Below are positions 1 to 8,307 of a stretch of 64,000 nucleotides of DNA, in pieces. The stretch covers positions 1,054,001-1,118,000 of the forward strand of contig NZ_CP032695.1 in the NCBI RefSeq assembly GCF_003627755.1, read 5' to 3'. The stretch is from Rhizobium jaguaris. GTDB taxonomy: Bacteria; Pseudomonadota; Alphaproteobacteria; Rhizobiales; Rhizobiaceae. The position numbers and the translations under genes are program-made. Under the pieces are notes generated by a model, which saw only the letters and a program-made list of their open reading frames with translations, was not told the DNA's origin and searched no databases. Each line of letters starts with the position of its first letter. The first letter of the stretch is position 1.

Positions 1-946
1 TGAGCTTGCGAACATGCTCGCCCATTGCATGGACCTTGCCGTCCTCCGCGCCGTGAACGTAATAAACATTCGCAACGCTCTCTTTTGCCACTATGTCTTC
101 CAGCATGCTTACCATCGGCGTCAGGCCGACGCCGCCGCTCAGCAAGACCACCGGCCGCGACGTATCTTCCTTGAGGAAGAAGTCACCCGCCGGCGGTGCA
201 ACCTCGAGTACATCACCCACGGTCACTTCATTATGCAGATAATTCGAAATCAGGCCCGAGGGCTCGCGCTTGACGGAAATTCTGTATGTCTCGCCGTTTG
301 GAGCAGAGGAAATGCTGTAGTTGCGCCGGTACTCACCCTTTCCGGGCACCGCGATCCGGAAAGTCAGATACTGGCCTGGGCGATGGCGGATGACCGGCCC
401 GTTATCTTCCGGCTTTAGGACGAAGGAGGTGATGATATCGCTCTCCCGACGCTTGTCTGCAACGCGGAAGCGGCGCCAGCCGGACCATCCGCCTTCAGCA
501 GAAACTAGCTCTTCGTAGACCTGCTTTTCCCTGCCGATCAGGATATCTGCCAGGAACCAGTAGGCCTCGCCCCAAGCAGCAAGCACTTCGTCAGTTGCGG
601 CCTCGCCAAGAACCTGCTTGATGGCGGCGAGCAGCGCGTTGGCGACGTGCGGATAATGATGCGGATGGATCTGAAGGCCCACATGCTTTTGCGCGATCCG
701 CTCAACCGCCGGCCCGAGCACTCCGAGGTTGTCGATATTTTGCGCATAGGCAAGGATCGCCTGCGCCAACGCCTTCGTTTGCCCGCCGCCTTCGCCTTGG
801 TGGGACTGGTTGAAGAGGTTACGAACCTCTTCGTCCTTGAAAAGCTGGACGTACATGGCGGCAGTGATCTCTGTGCCGTGGGCCGCAAGTGCGGGCACGG
901 TCGCCTGCACGATTGCCTTGGTTGCCGCGCTCAATTCTCTGGCCAT
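1..946 (-). CDS. hmp: Flavohemoprotein, nitric oxide dioxygenase (3' end outside window)
   Basis: Soluble enzyme that oxidises NO to nitrate using O2 and NAD(P)H. About 315 of the usual 400 residues are present. The N-terminus reads MARELSAATKAIVQATVPAL, a globin start; the haem-pocket region with the LFNQSHQ segment and the IHPHHYPHVANALL segment follows. From about residue 150 comes a ferredoxin-reductase-type FAD domain with RRNYSIS (FAD binding), then an NAD-binding part with LLSGGVGLTPM. The frame is open to the window edge, so the last roughly 85 codons lie outside. The ATG start follows an AT-rich leader holding an NsrR-like inverted repeat. Family assignment is firm; regulation is inferred. 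Confidence 0.93.
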   Translation of the reverse strand, partial: MARELSAATKAIVQATVPALAAHGTEITAAMYVQLFKDEEVRNLFNQSHQGEGGGQTKALAQAILAYAQNIDNLGVLGPAVERIAQKHVGLQIHPHHYPHVANALLAAIKQVLGEAATDEVLAAWGEAYWFLADILIGREKQVYEELVSAEGGWSGWRRFRVADKRRESDIITSFVLKPEDNGPVIRHRPGQYLTFRIAVPGKGEYRRNYSISSAPNGETYRISVKREPSGLISNYLHNEVTVGDVLEVAPPAGDFFLKEDTSRPVVLLSGGVGLTPMVSMLEDIVAKESVANVYYVHGAEDGKVHAMGEHVRKL

Positions 947-997
947 TTCTCGGATCTCCGTGATTTTGATAATAGCGGCCACCGATTTATGGTTTAA

Positions 998-1020
998 AAC
1001 ATATATCGACAATATATCTT
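998..1020 (-). promoter_or_regulatory. NsrR-like inverted repeat upstream of hmp
   Basis: On the minus strand the site reads AAGATATATTG, one base, CGATATATGTT, an 11-1-11 inverted repeat resembling the AAGAT-rich half-sites known for the NO-sensing repressor NsrR. It lies about 52 bp upstream of the hmp ATG. Nine of eleven positions are symmetric. Alternatively it is simply an AT-rich promoter core. Confidence 0.45.
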
Positions 1021-1178
1021 TTAGCCTTTGGGCTGTCCTGTGCGGTTCTGTCACAGGCGGGTAGAGCGCAAACTAGCGATCGTCGCCGTTCCTTGTCCGA
1101 CGCTGATAAAGGGAGCCGCTGGCAGTCGGTCCGCGAGGCAGGATGCAAAATGGGCCGGCATAACCGGCCCATCCACAA

Positions 1179-1763
1179 TCAATTCTGCTCGACGGGCGCC
1201 GGCACCGCAAACGGCGGACCCCGCCGTCCGAGCCGGTCGGCGACCAGCATCGACAGCATCATTTCCACGAGACCATTGGTGGCACCCTTCTCGCCGCCGG
1301 AAGCGCCGATCTGGATCTGCGGCACGAGCGGCAGCCTGCCGTTTTCGATCGCCTCGCCGAAGCGCATGAGAACCTGCGAGTTGAGCTGATAGTCCGGCCC
1401 ACCGAAGGCCGCGACCTTCTTCTCGGTAACCTCGGCTTCCGCCAGACCGACGGCGCGCACCTTTTCAGCATCTGCAAAACCGGTCGCCTTGACGCGTTCG
1501 GCATCGGCAAGCGCGACGGCCTTGATCCAGTCAGCCTCGCCGAGGCCCGCGAGGCGCACCTTCTCTGCCTCTGCCTGCTGGCGGGTGCGGGCGAGTTGCG
1601 CCTTACCCTCGTTCTCCCTGATCTCGATGGTGAGCGCGGACGTCGTGATCTTGGCCTGCTGTTCGGCGAGCGCTTCCTTCTCGCGCAATGTGCGCTCCTG
1701 GATCGCAGCCGCCTCCTGCAATTTATACTTCTCAGCTAAGACGTCTAATCTATCGCCGTTGTA
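1179..1763 (-). pseudogene. Flotillin/SPFH-family protein, C-terminal remnant
   Basis: The open frame gives an alanine- and glutamate-rich coiled-coil stretch (EKEALAEQQAK, then AEAEKVRLAGLGEADW and ADAEKVRAVGLAEAE) followed by the FGGPDYQLNSQVLMRFGEAI segment typical of the C-terminus of bacterial YqiK-type flotillins. These membrane scaffold proteins are usually several hundred residues long with an N-terminal membrane anchor and SPFH domain. Here only about 190 codons remain. The frame is closed by a stop at 1764-1766, has no proper start or ribosome site, and the first three quarters of the gene are missing. It abuts the SorC regulator gene, so this looks like a recombination breakpoint. 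Probably non-functional. Confidence 0.75.
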
Positions 1764-1768
1764 TCAGT

Positions 1769-2722
1769 CTAGTAGTTGATTAATCGCTCAGCTGTGAACT
1801 TGTCGGTGACGAGCATGTCAATGACACCTATCCGGAGAGCTCCGGCAATAGCGGCTGTCTTCTTTGCGCCACCCGCCAGAGCAATGACGCGATCAACCCG
1901 ATTCAAGTCCTCAATGGGGAGGCCGATGACCCGATCGTCGAGGGGAGTTTTGACCAAACCGCCATTCTTGTCGAAGAACCGGAGAGAGATATCCCCAACC
2001 GCACCAGCGTCTGCCAGATCGGCCAACTCACGGGACGAAAAGATGTTTCCAGATCGTGCCAGCAGTTCGGATGGTTCAACCCCACCAATGCCGACGATGG
2101 CAAGCGAAATGCTGCCGAAGAGATCCATGGTCTCGCGAACAAAGGGATCGGCCTGCATCAGGAGCTTGGCTTCACGCGAGCTGGTGACGCCCTGCACAGG
2201 CAAGAGCTTCGGCTCTGCACCGGTCAGTCGCGCAAGTCGTGTCGTGAGCTGCGTGGCGTGCGTCTGTACGGACGGGTCACCCATGCCTCCAAGCGTCTGA
2301 ACGACATATTTTGCCTGGGCGCTTTTTTGCGGATGGATGTTTTCGACCATCTTGAAGATCGTCTGGCTCCAGCTTGACACACCGATGATCTCGCCGGGTG
2401 AAAGCGTGACCTCGAGCAAATGGGCTGCCGCTTCGCCGATGCGGGCCATGATGGCGGCGTCCCGGTCCTCGGTGCATTCCACAACGATGGCTTCTGGCAG
2501 CTGGAATTTGTCGCGCAGTCCGCCTTCAAGTTCGCTATAGGTCCCGACAGGAGGAATGACGCTCGTGCGGACGATGTCTTCCGCTTCGGCTCGCTTCAGC
2601 ATCCGTGACACTGTTGCCTGGGAAAGGCGCAGGTGCTCGGCGATCTCCGCCTGCCGTCGCCCTTCGATGTGATACATCTGCGCCACTCTTGAAATCAGGC
2701 GGAGTTCGTTGAGACGGGACAT
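1769..2722 (-). CDS. SorC-family sugar-responsive transcriptional regulator
   Basis: Cytoplasmic DNA-binding regulator of 317 residues. The N-terminus carries a helix-turn-helix (QAEIAEHLRLSQATVSRMLK, about residues 24-43), followed by the SorC sugar-phosphate-binding fold with PEAIVV, GVSSWSQT, and the late GGAKKTAAIAGALRIGVIDM segment that usually ends this family. EryD, DeoR and SorC proteins share this layout. A TTG two codons upstream is possible, but the ATG at 2722 is the natural start. It is the last gene of the minus-strand run after the kinase and split transketolase. A 14-bp palindrome overlaps its leader and recurs twice in the divergent promoter region, so it probably controls itself and the whole locus, with a phosphorylated sugar as the likely inducer. 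Confidence 0.88.
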   Translation of the reverse strand: MSRLNELRLISRVAQMYHIEGRRQAEIAEHLRLSQATVSRMLKRAEAEDIVRTSVIPPVGTYSELEGGLRDKFQLPEAIVVECTEDRDAAIMARIGEAAAHLLEVTLSPGEIIGVSSWSQTIFKMVENIHPQKSAQAKYVVQTLGGMGDPSVQTHATQLTTRLARLTGAEPKLLPVQGVTSSREAKLLMQADPFVRETMDLFGSISLAIVGIGGVEPSELLARSGNIFSSRELADLADAGAVGDISLRFFDKNGGLVKTPLDDRVIGLPIEDLNRVDRVIALAGGAKKTAAIAGALRIGVIDMLVTDKFTAERLINY

Positions 2723-2736
2723 GAGCAATTCCGGCT

Positions 2737-2750
2737 TGAATTTTTATTCA
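2737..2750. promoter_or_regulatory. Candidate SorC operator, copy 3
   Basis: Reads TGAATTTTTATTCA, a palindrome apart from its centre. It overlaps the kinase stop codon and lies 15 bp upstream of the regulator ATG. It differs by two bases from the copy at 6190-6203. Probably allows autoregulation of the regulator gene. Confidence 0.55.
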
Positions 2751-4210
2751 CATTTAGCCGGTGTCGGTCGCCACGTCGAGCGGGCCAGCGCATCATTCCA
2801 CGTCTTCAGAAGACTGCTCCGATCGATCTCTTCGGGGTTGATCACCCGAGAGCTTCTCGGGAGCGCCTCGATCGTTTCGAGATCTTTCCACAGTCCGAGC
2901 GAAAGCCCCGCGAGATAGGCAGCTCCGAGGGCGGAAGCCTCGGGAGCCTCGCACTGGATGACGGCATGCCCGATGAGGTTGGAAACGCACTGCATCAGAA
3001 AGCGGTTCTGGCTCGGGCCGCCATCAACGTAGAGGGCGCCGAGTTGGCCGCCGCTCTGGGCGCGCATCGCGGCGATCACGTCATGAACCTGGAAGGCGAT
3101 CGAATCCGTTACCGAGCGGGCCATTTGCGCGCGGGTCGTCGCGAAGTTGATTTGTGAAAATAGCGCGCGGGCGTCGGAGTTCCAGTAGGGTGCGCCGAGG
3201 CCAACGAAGGCCGGCAAGAAACCCGGTCCGCCCGGCTCGGCGGTTGCTGCGAGATCGACGAGTGCCGCCACGTCCGCAAGACCCAGGATACCCGCCATCC
3301 AGGGAAGGCTTGCGGCGGAAACGAGGATATTGCCCTCAAAGGCAAAGGTCGGCGCGCCTGCGATGCGCCACGCGACCGTCGTGGTAATGCCGTTGCGCGG
3401 CGCAATAAAGCGCGGCAGTGTCGTCATGACCGATGATCCGGTCCCGAACGTTACCTTTCCATCGCCCGGCTGGAAGGCGCCATGGCCGAAAAGGGCTGCA
3501 TGGCTGTCGCCGATTGCGGAGCGGATCGGCGTGCCATCGGCAATGCCGGGAAGTCCTCGCGTCGCGCCGAAATCGGCGGAACTATCGAGCACTTCGGGAA
3601 GCTGGTTGATATCGACGCCGAAGATTTCGCCGAGTTCTTCGCTCCAGACCTGACCCTGCAGGTCGAACAATTGGCTTCGGGCTGCATTGGAAGCGTCGCA
3701 GACATGGCGGCGGCCACCCGTCAGGCATTGAATGAGCCAGCTGTCGATCGTCCCGAGACGCACCCGGCGTCCCGCCGGAACACGATCGAGCAGCCAGCGG
3801 AATTTTGAGCCGGGAAACATCGGGTCGAGGGGCAAGCCGGTCAGCGCCTGCACGCGGTCCAGATGCCCTTCGGCTATCAGGCGCTCACAGTCAGGCGCGG
3901 TGCGGCGGCATTGCCAGCTGAGTACAGGACCGAGCGCTTCACCGGTTTCGCCGTCCCACATGGTAACGGATTCGCGCTGGTTGGAGACCGCGATGGCCTC
4001 GACGCTCGCGCCGGAAGCATTTTTCAGGCAGGTCTCGATCGCCTCGCAGACGGAGGCAAAAATCCGGCGGGGATCCTGTTCGACCCAGCCAGGCTGTGGA
4101 TAGGAAATGCCGACCGCTGCCGAGCCCCTAGCGATGACCTCGCCGGTTTCGGAAACAAGAACTGCCTTCGAATTGGTGGTGCCCTGGTCGATCGCCAGAA
4201 TAGCCCGCAT
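2744..4210 (-). CDS. FGGY-family carbohydrate kinase
   Basis: ATP-dependent sugar or polyol kinase of 488 residues, the usual length for the family. The N-terminal phosphate loop reads AIDQGTTNSKAVLV, the catalytic aspartate lies in SAIGDSHAALFGHG, and the C-terminal ATP site includes TFGTGSS and YVDGGPSQN. A Shine-Dalgarno GGAG sits 6-7 bases before the second of two adjacent ATG codons, so 4210 is preferred over 4213. It follows the two transketolase subunits in the same transcript, with a 64-bp gap, and precedes the SorC regulator. Family members include glycerol, xylulose and erythritol kinases. A kinase next to a split transketolase and tpiA is the arrangement described for apulose kinase, so D-apulose is a reasonable candidate substrate, but this is inference. 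Confidence 0.9.
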   Translation of the reverse strand: MRAILAIDQGTTNSKAVLVSETGEVIARGSAAVGISYPQPGWVEQDPRRIFASVCEAIETCLKNASGASVEAIAVSNQRESVTMWDGETGEALGPVLSWQCRRTAPDCERLIAEGHLDRVQALTGLPLDPMFPGSKFRWLLDRVPAGRRVRLGTIDSWLIQCLTGGRRHVCDASNAARSQLFDLQGQVWSEELGEIFGVDINQLPEVLDSSADFGATRGLPGIADGTPIRSAIGDSHAALFGHGAFQPGDGKVTFGTGSSVMTTLPRFIAPRNGITTTVAWRIAGAPTFAFEGNILVSAASLPWMAGILGLADVAALVDLAATAEPGGPGFLPAFVGLGAPYWNSDARALFSQINFATTRAQMARSVTDSIAFQVHDVIAAMRAQSGGQLGALYVDGGPSQNRFLMQCVSNLIGHAVIQCEAPEASALGAAYLAGLSLGLWKDLETIEALPRSSRVINPEEIDRSSLLKTWNDALARSTWRPTPAKCE

Positions 4211-4274
4211 CATCTTCTCCTCGAACGAATGGCCGGGGCGGATGCGCGCCCCAGCTCAAAGACCTGCTACCAGA

Positions 4275-5231
4275 TTATTTGCGCTTGATAAGCGCAACAG
4301 CGGCATCGGCGATTGCGGTCGGCGCCATGCCGAACTCGTCGAGGAGGAATTCGGCGGAGCCGGTGGGCGCATAGACGCCGGGCACGCCAAGGCGCTTCAT
4401 CGGCACAGGCGCGTTGTCAACGACGACTTCGGCGACAGCCGATCCGAGGCCGCCGAAGATGGAATGTTCTTCAGCCGTCACGATTGCGCCCGTTTCCTTC
4501 GCCGCAGCGATAATGGCATTCTCGTCGATCGGACGAACGGTTGCCATGTTCAAGACGCGCGCCGAAATACCGCGCTCGGCCAGGACGTCAGCAGCCTTCA
4601 ACACGCGATGGGTCAAAGTGCCGTTGGCAATCAGCGTCACGTCGGTACCACCACGCAGCAGGTTCGCCTTGCCAAGCTCGAATTTGTGGCCTTCCGGCAG
4701 AAGGTCGGGTACGCCGACGCGCGACAGGCGCAGGAAGCAGGGGCCATTGTAGCTTGCGGCCCATTCGACGGCAGCCGCCGTCTCGATGCGGTCACAAGGC
4801 GCAATCACCGGCAGGTTGGGCAGGACACGTGTCCAGGCAAAATCCTCGATCGAATGATGGGTTGGGCCGAGTTCGCCGTAGGCCATGCCCGAGGAAATAC
4901 CGACGAGCTTGACATTGGCGTTCGAGTAGGAAATGTCGGCCTTGATCTGCTCGAGCGACCGGCCGGTCAGGAACGGCGAAGCACCACAGATATACGGCAG
5001 ACGTCCGCCATTGGCGAGACCGGCTCCGACGCCGACCATGTTCTGTTCGGCGATGCCAACGTTGACGAGGCGGTCGGGAAATTTCGACTTGAAACCGCCG
5101 AGCTTAGACGAGCCGACGGAGTCGTTGCAAACGGCGACGATGCTTTCGTTATCGGACGCCAAGCGCTCGAGCGTCGCGGCGAAGGCATCACGGCAGTCAT
5201 ACAGCTTCGGTGGGGTTACGGGCGCGTTCAT
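4275..5231 (-). CDS. Transketolase C-terminal subunit (split type)
   Basis: Second half of a two-subunit thiamine-diphosphate transketolase, 318 residues. It carries the pyrimidine-binding domain with the catalytic glutamate in NVGIAEQNMVGVGAGLA (about residue 80) and a C-terminal transketolase domain with RVLNMATVRPID and TAEEHSIFGGLGSAVAE. Its ATG overlaps the stop of the N-terminal subunit (TAATG), so the two are translationally coupled and presumably form a heterotetramer. Split transketolases occur in several sugar pathways; with an FGGY kinase and tpiA alongside, the apulose-4-phosphate transketolase described for apiose catabolism is the best analogy. That enzyme transfers a two-carbon unit to glyceraldehyde 3-phosphate and releases dihydroxyacetone phosphate. 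Confidence 0.92.
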   Translation of the reverse strand: MNAPVTPPKLYDCRDAFAATLERLASDNESIVAVCNDSVGSSKLGGFKSKFPDRLVNVGIAEQNMVGVGAGLANGGRLPYICGASPFLTGRSLEQIKADISYSNANVKLVGISSGMAYGELGPTHHSIEDFAWTRVLPNLPVIAPCDRIETAAAVEWAASYNGPCFLRLSRVGVPDLLPEGHKFELGKANLLRGGTDVTLIANGTLTHRVLKAADVLAERGISARVLNMATVRPIDENAIIAAAKETGAIVTAEEHSIFGGLGSAVAEVVVDNAPVPMKRLGVPGVYAPTGSAEFLLDEFGMAPTAIADAAVALIKRK

Positions 5232-6040
5232 TAGAGTGCCTCCGACAGTTCTGCCAATGCGGTTTCATACTGTTCCTTGCTCGGAACCTTGTGGTGCCAG
5301 TCGACCCGATCCTGCATGAACGAAATGCCATGGCCCTTGTTCGTGTGCGCCACAATGCAGTGCGGACGGTCGCCGCGATGTTCGAGGGCCGGTACGATGG
5401 CGTGCATGTCATTGCCGTTGATTTCGCTGACTTCCCAGCCGAAGGCCTCAAGCTTCGGGCGAAGAGGGGCAAGATCGTTGGTGTCCGACAGTGAAGCGCC
5501 CTGCTGGAACCTGTTGTGGTCGATAATCAGCGTGAGATTATCCAGGCGGAACTGGTATGCCGCCATGATGGCTTCCCAGTTGGAGCCTTCCTGCATCTCG
5601 CCGTCACCGGTGATGACATAGGTGTGATATCTTGCGCCCGAGAGTTTTGCGGCCTTAGCCATGCCGACAGCCACGGGCAGCCCGTGTCCAAGTGGGCCGG
5701 TATTTGTCTCGACGCCCGGCACCTTATTGCAGTTCGGATGGCCGTTCAGGCGGGAGTGAGGTTTCAGGAAGGTCGAGATTTCCTCTTCCGGAATGAAGCC
5801 GCGCTTGGCAAGCGCGACATAAAGCGCGCAGGCCGTGTGGCCCTTCGAAAGCACGAACCTGTCGCGATCGGGATGTTTTGGCTGGTCGGGCCAGACACGC
5901 AGAACGCGGAAGTATAGCGCAGTGAGAAGATCGATCACCGACATCTCGCCACCAATGTGGCCGGCACCCGCCTCATAGACGGCCTGGAGGTCGCGCAGGC
6001 GTATCTGGCGAGCAACACGTTCAAGTTCGGAAGGCTCCAT
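5231..6040 (-). CDS. Transketolase N-terminal subunit (split type)
   Basis: First half of the split transketolase, 269 residues from the ATG at 6040. That start has an AGAGG ribosome site six bases upstream; a longer reading from 6100 runs through the operator and is unlikely. The thiamine-diphosphate motif is clear: GDGEMQEGSNWEA and the paired asparagine in LIIDHNRFQ about 27 residues on. The early GGEMSVIDLLTALYF and FVLSKGHTACALYVAL segments are also typical. It is the first gene of the minus-strand operon (N subunit, C subunit, kinase, SorC regulator). Its leader contains one copy of the 14-bp palindrome and faces the ABC transporter operon across a 210-bp divergent promoter region. Confidence 0.93.
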   Translation of the reverse strand: MEPSELERVARQIRLRDLQAVYEAGAGHIGGEMSVIDLLTALYFRVLRVWPDQPKHPDRDRFVLSKGHTACALYVALAKRGFIPEEEISTFLKPHSRLNGHPNCNKVPGVETNTGPLGHGLPVAVGMAKAAKLSGARYHTYVITGDGEMQEGSNWEAIMAAYQFRLDNLTLIIDHNRFQQGASLSDTNDLAPLRPKLEAFGWEVSEINGNDMHAIVPALEHRGDRPHCIVAHTNKGHGISFMQDRVDWHHKVPSKEQYETALAELSEAL

Positions 6041-6049
6041 CGTTTCCTC

Positions 6050-6063
6050 TGAATAAATATTCA
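6050..6063. promoter_or_regulatory. Candidate SorC operator, copy 1
   Basis: Reads TGAATAAATATTCA, 12 of 14 positions symmetric. It lies 10 bp upstream of the transketolase ATG, just before the AGAGG ribosome site, where a bound repressor would block transcription or its start. Confidence 0.6.
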
Positions 6064-6189
6064 CATATAGATATTTTTGCACAGACGGCGACTTAGTCAA
6101 GTCCCCCCTTGATCGTTATGCCCGATCTTTCGTCAGAAAAGTCGATTGACACCATCCAAGCAAGTTGTTAATGAATTTTTCGGCAGGCA

Positions 6190-6203
6190 TGAATATTTAT
6201 TCT
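6190..6203. promoter_or_regulatory. Candidate SorC operator, copy 2
   Basis: Reads TGAATATTTATTCT. It matches the reverse complement of copy 1 at 13 of 14 positions and lies 48 bp upstream of the ABC permease ATG. Its place suggests joint control of both divergent operons. Confidence 0.6.
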
Positions 6204-6250
6204 TGCTTGATGGAATATTGGCCGCCGGCCTTAATCTTCAGGGAGGAACG

Positions 6251-7234
6251 ATGGTGGCGATCGACGTGAATGAACAGAGCCGCCCGTCTGGCGCATGGGT
6301 CAGCAAACTCACCGGAGCGACCGGCCCACTATTCGGCCTTCTTTTGCTCTGTCTTTTCCTGACCTTCAGCACCGATGCATTTCTCTCGGTTCGCAACGGA
6401 CTGAACATTCTCGATCAGATCACCGTGCTCGGTATTATGGCGGTCGGAATGACTTTCGTGATCCTGATCGGCGGTATCGACCTCTCGGTCGGCTCGGTTC
6501 TGGCGCTTGCGATGATGGTGATGGGGTGGACCGCGAATGTCGCAGGTCTGCCGCTTGGCGTCGGCATAGCTGTTGCTCTCGCAGCCTCGATGATCAGCGG
6601 TCTCATTGTCGGCATCATGGTCACCTGGTTCAGGGTTCCGGCCTTTATCGCCACTCTCGCGATGATGTCGGCCGCGCGTGGCGTGGCGAACATGATCACT
6701 GACGGTCAGCAGATCGTCGGCTTCCCCGACTGGTTCATGATGCTGGCGATCGACCGCCATTTCGGCATCCTGACCGCAACGGTCTTTCTAATGCTTGCCG
6801 TCGCGGCTGCTGCTTGGGTTTTCCTACACTTCCGCTCGGAAGGCCGCATGCTCTACGCGGTCGGCGGCAATCCCGAGGTCGCGCGCCTTGCCGGCATCAA
6901 CGTCCAGCTCGTCACAATCCTTGTCTATGTTGTCAGCGCGGTTCTGGCCGGCCTTGCTGGCATCGTTCTTGCCGCCCGTCTCGACTCCGCCCAGCCGTCC
7001 AGCGGCTTCGGCTATGAACTCGACACAATCGCGGCCGTTGTCATCGGCGGCACCTCGCTGTCGGGAGGTGCTGGTGGCATTGGCGGAACGCTGATTGGCG
7101 TCCTGATCATCGGCGTCCTGCGCAACGGCCTTAACCTGCTCAACGTCTCACCCTTCCTGCAGCAGGTCATCATCGGTGTCGTGATTGTTCTGGCTGTTGG
7201 TGCGGAGACAATCCGCAAGCGGCGGGCTGCCTGA
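6251..7234 (+). CDS. Ribose-type ABC transporter permease
   Basis: Inner-membrane channel subunit of a CUT2-type sugar importer, 327 residues. The start at 6251 is set by a strong ribosome site (GGGAGGAACG directly before ATG); an upstream in-frame start at 6146 would run through the operator. About ten hydrophobic segments are visible. The family signature GGIDLSVGS lies at residues 74-82, and the late GGTSLSGGAGGIGGTLIG motif is also typical of RbsC-like permeases. It is the first gene of the plus-strand operon: permease, binding protein, ATPase, SDR, tpiA, SDR. Having the permease before the binding protein and ATPase differs from the common rbsACB order. Confidence 0.92.
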   Translation: MVAIDVNEQSRPSGAWVSKLTGATGPLFGLLLLCLFLTFSTDAFLSVRNGLNILDQITVLGIMAVGMTFVILIGGIDLSVGSVLALAMMVMGWTANVAGLPLGVGIAVALAASMISGLIVGIMVTWFRVPAFIATLAMMSAARGVANMITDGQQIVGFPDWFMMLAIDRHFGILTATVFLMLAVAAAAWVFLHFRSEGRMLYAVGGNPEVARLAGINVQLVTILVYVVSAVLAGLAGIVLAARLDSAQPSSGFGYELDTIAAVVIGGTSLSGGAGGIGGTLIGVLIIGVLRNGLNLLNVSPFLQQVIIGVVIVLAVGAETIRKRRAA

Positions 7235-7239
7235 TCATT

Positions 7240-7262
7240 CGGCCCGCAGACAATGCGGGCCG
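7240..7262 (+). terminator. Intercistronic stem-loop
   Basis: A perfect 8-bp stem, CGGCCCGC and GCGGGCCG, with a 7-base loop, right after the permease stop. There is no T-run, so it is unlikely to be a full terminator. It may stabilise or tune the messages on either side, allowing more binding protein than permease. Confidence 0.5.
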
Positions 7263-7350
7263 CTAGGAATTCCTCTCCGAAAGGTTTGGAGCGGATCTAT
7301 TGCCCGAGGGGGAGGATACCCAAGGGTTCACTAACAACGGAGGAACTGAC

Positions 7351-8280
7351 ATGAAATTTGCGCGCATTCTGCTCGCGTCTGCCGCCCTGCTTGGCCTCAG
7401 CCTCGGATCCGTTCACGCGGCCGAAGTCAAGAAACTCGGTCTTGCCGTCGCCAATCTGCAAGCAAACTTCTTCAACCAGATCAAACAGTCTGTCGAAGAC
7501 GAAGCCAAGAAGCGGGGTATCCAGGTCGTCACAGTCGACGCCAAGGGTGACGGCCCGACCCAGGTCAACCAGATCCAGGACCTTCTGACCCAGAACATCG
7601 ATGCCCTGATCTACATCCCGGCCGGCGCTGCTGCAGCCACCGTTCCGGTCAAGCTTGCTAAGCAGGCCGGCATTCCGGTCGTCAACGTCGACCGCAATGC
7701 CGACGGCGCTCCCGGCGATACCTTCCTGGCAACGGATTCCGTCGCCTCCGCCAAGGCCGTTTGTGACTACATCCTCAAGGAAGCCGGCGGCAAGGGCAAG
7801 ATGGTCATCATCCATGGCCAGAAGGGCACCACGCCTGAGCTCGACCGCACCAAGGGTTGCCAGGAATCACTGAAGGCCTATCCGAACGTCAAGGTCGTCG
7901 CCGAGCAGTATTCCAACAACTGGTTCCAGGACGAAGGCTTCCAGATCATGCAGAACATGCTGCAGGCCAATCCGGATGTCTCGATCGTCTTCGGTCAGGC
8001 AGACGCTCTTGCGCTTGGCGCTGCCCAGGCGATCAAGGTCGCAAACCCCTCGCAGAAGATCGTCGTCGGCGGTTTCGATGGTGATACCGCGGCCCTCGAA
8101 GCCCTCAGCAAGGGTGTCTTCGACGTGACGGCAACGCAGCAGACACAGAAGATGGGCCGCGACGCTGTCGCCAACGCGATCAAGCTCGTCGCCGGCGATA
8201 AGGTTCCGTCGGTCCAGCTTCTCGATGCGACTCTGACGACCAAGGAAAACGTGGCAGGCTTCATCGCCAACCATCCTTAA
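7351..8280 (+). CDS. Ribose-type ABC transporter substrate-binding protein
   Basis: Periplasmic sugar-binding protein of 309 residues. A signal peptide covers about residues 1-23 (charged MKFAR, hydrophobic core, SVHA before AEV). The mature protein has the peripla_BP_4 layout: LGLAVANLQANFFNQIKQSV, then DALIYIPAG, VNVDRNADG and the late GGFDGDTAALEA segment. The ATG at 7351 follows CGGAGGAACTGAC, a good ribosome site. Located between permease and ATPase of the same importer. The substrate cannot be read from sequence; the locus enzymes point to a sugar or polyol of four or five carbons. Confidence 0.92.
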   Translation: MKFARILLASAALLGLSLGSVHAAEVKKLGLAVANLQANFFNQIKQSVEDEAKKRGIQVVTVDAKGDGPTQVNQIQDLLTQNIDALIYIPAGAAAATVPVKLAKQAGIPVVNVDRNADGAPGDTFLATDSVASAKAVCDYILKEAGGKGKMVIIHGQKGTTPELDRTKGCQESLKAYPNVKVVAEQYSNNWFQDEGFQIMQNMLQANPDVSIVFGQADALALGAAQAIKVANPSQKIVVGGFDGDTAALEALSKGVFDVTATQQTQKMGRDAVANAIKLVAGDKVPSVQLLDATLTTKENVAGFIANHP

Positions 8281-8307
8281 TCAGTCGAAATCTCCAGGAG
8301 GTGTGCT

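Noticed and set aside
4107..5234. 375-codon plus-strand frame opposite the transketolase C subunit
   Set aside because: It is the antisense of a firmly recognised transketolase gene and shows no domain of its own; such long shadow frames are common in high-GC DNA.
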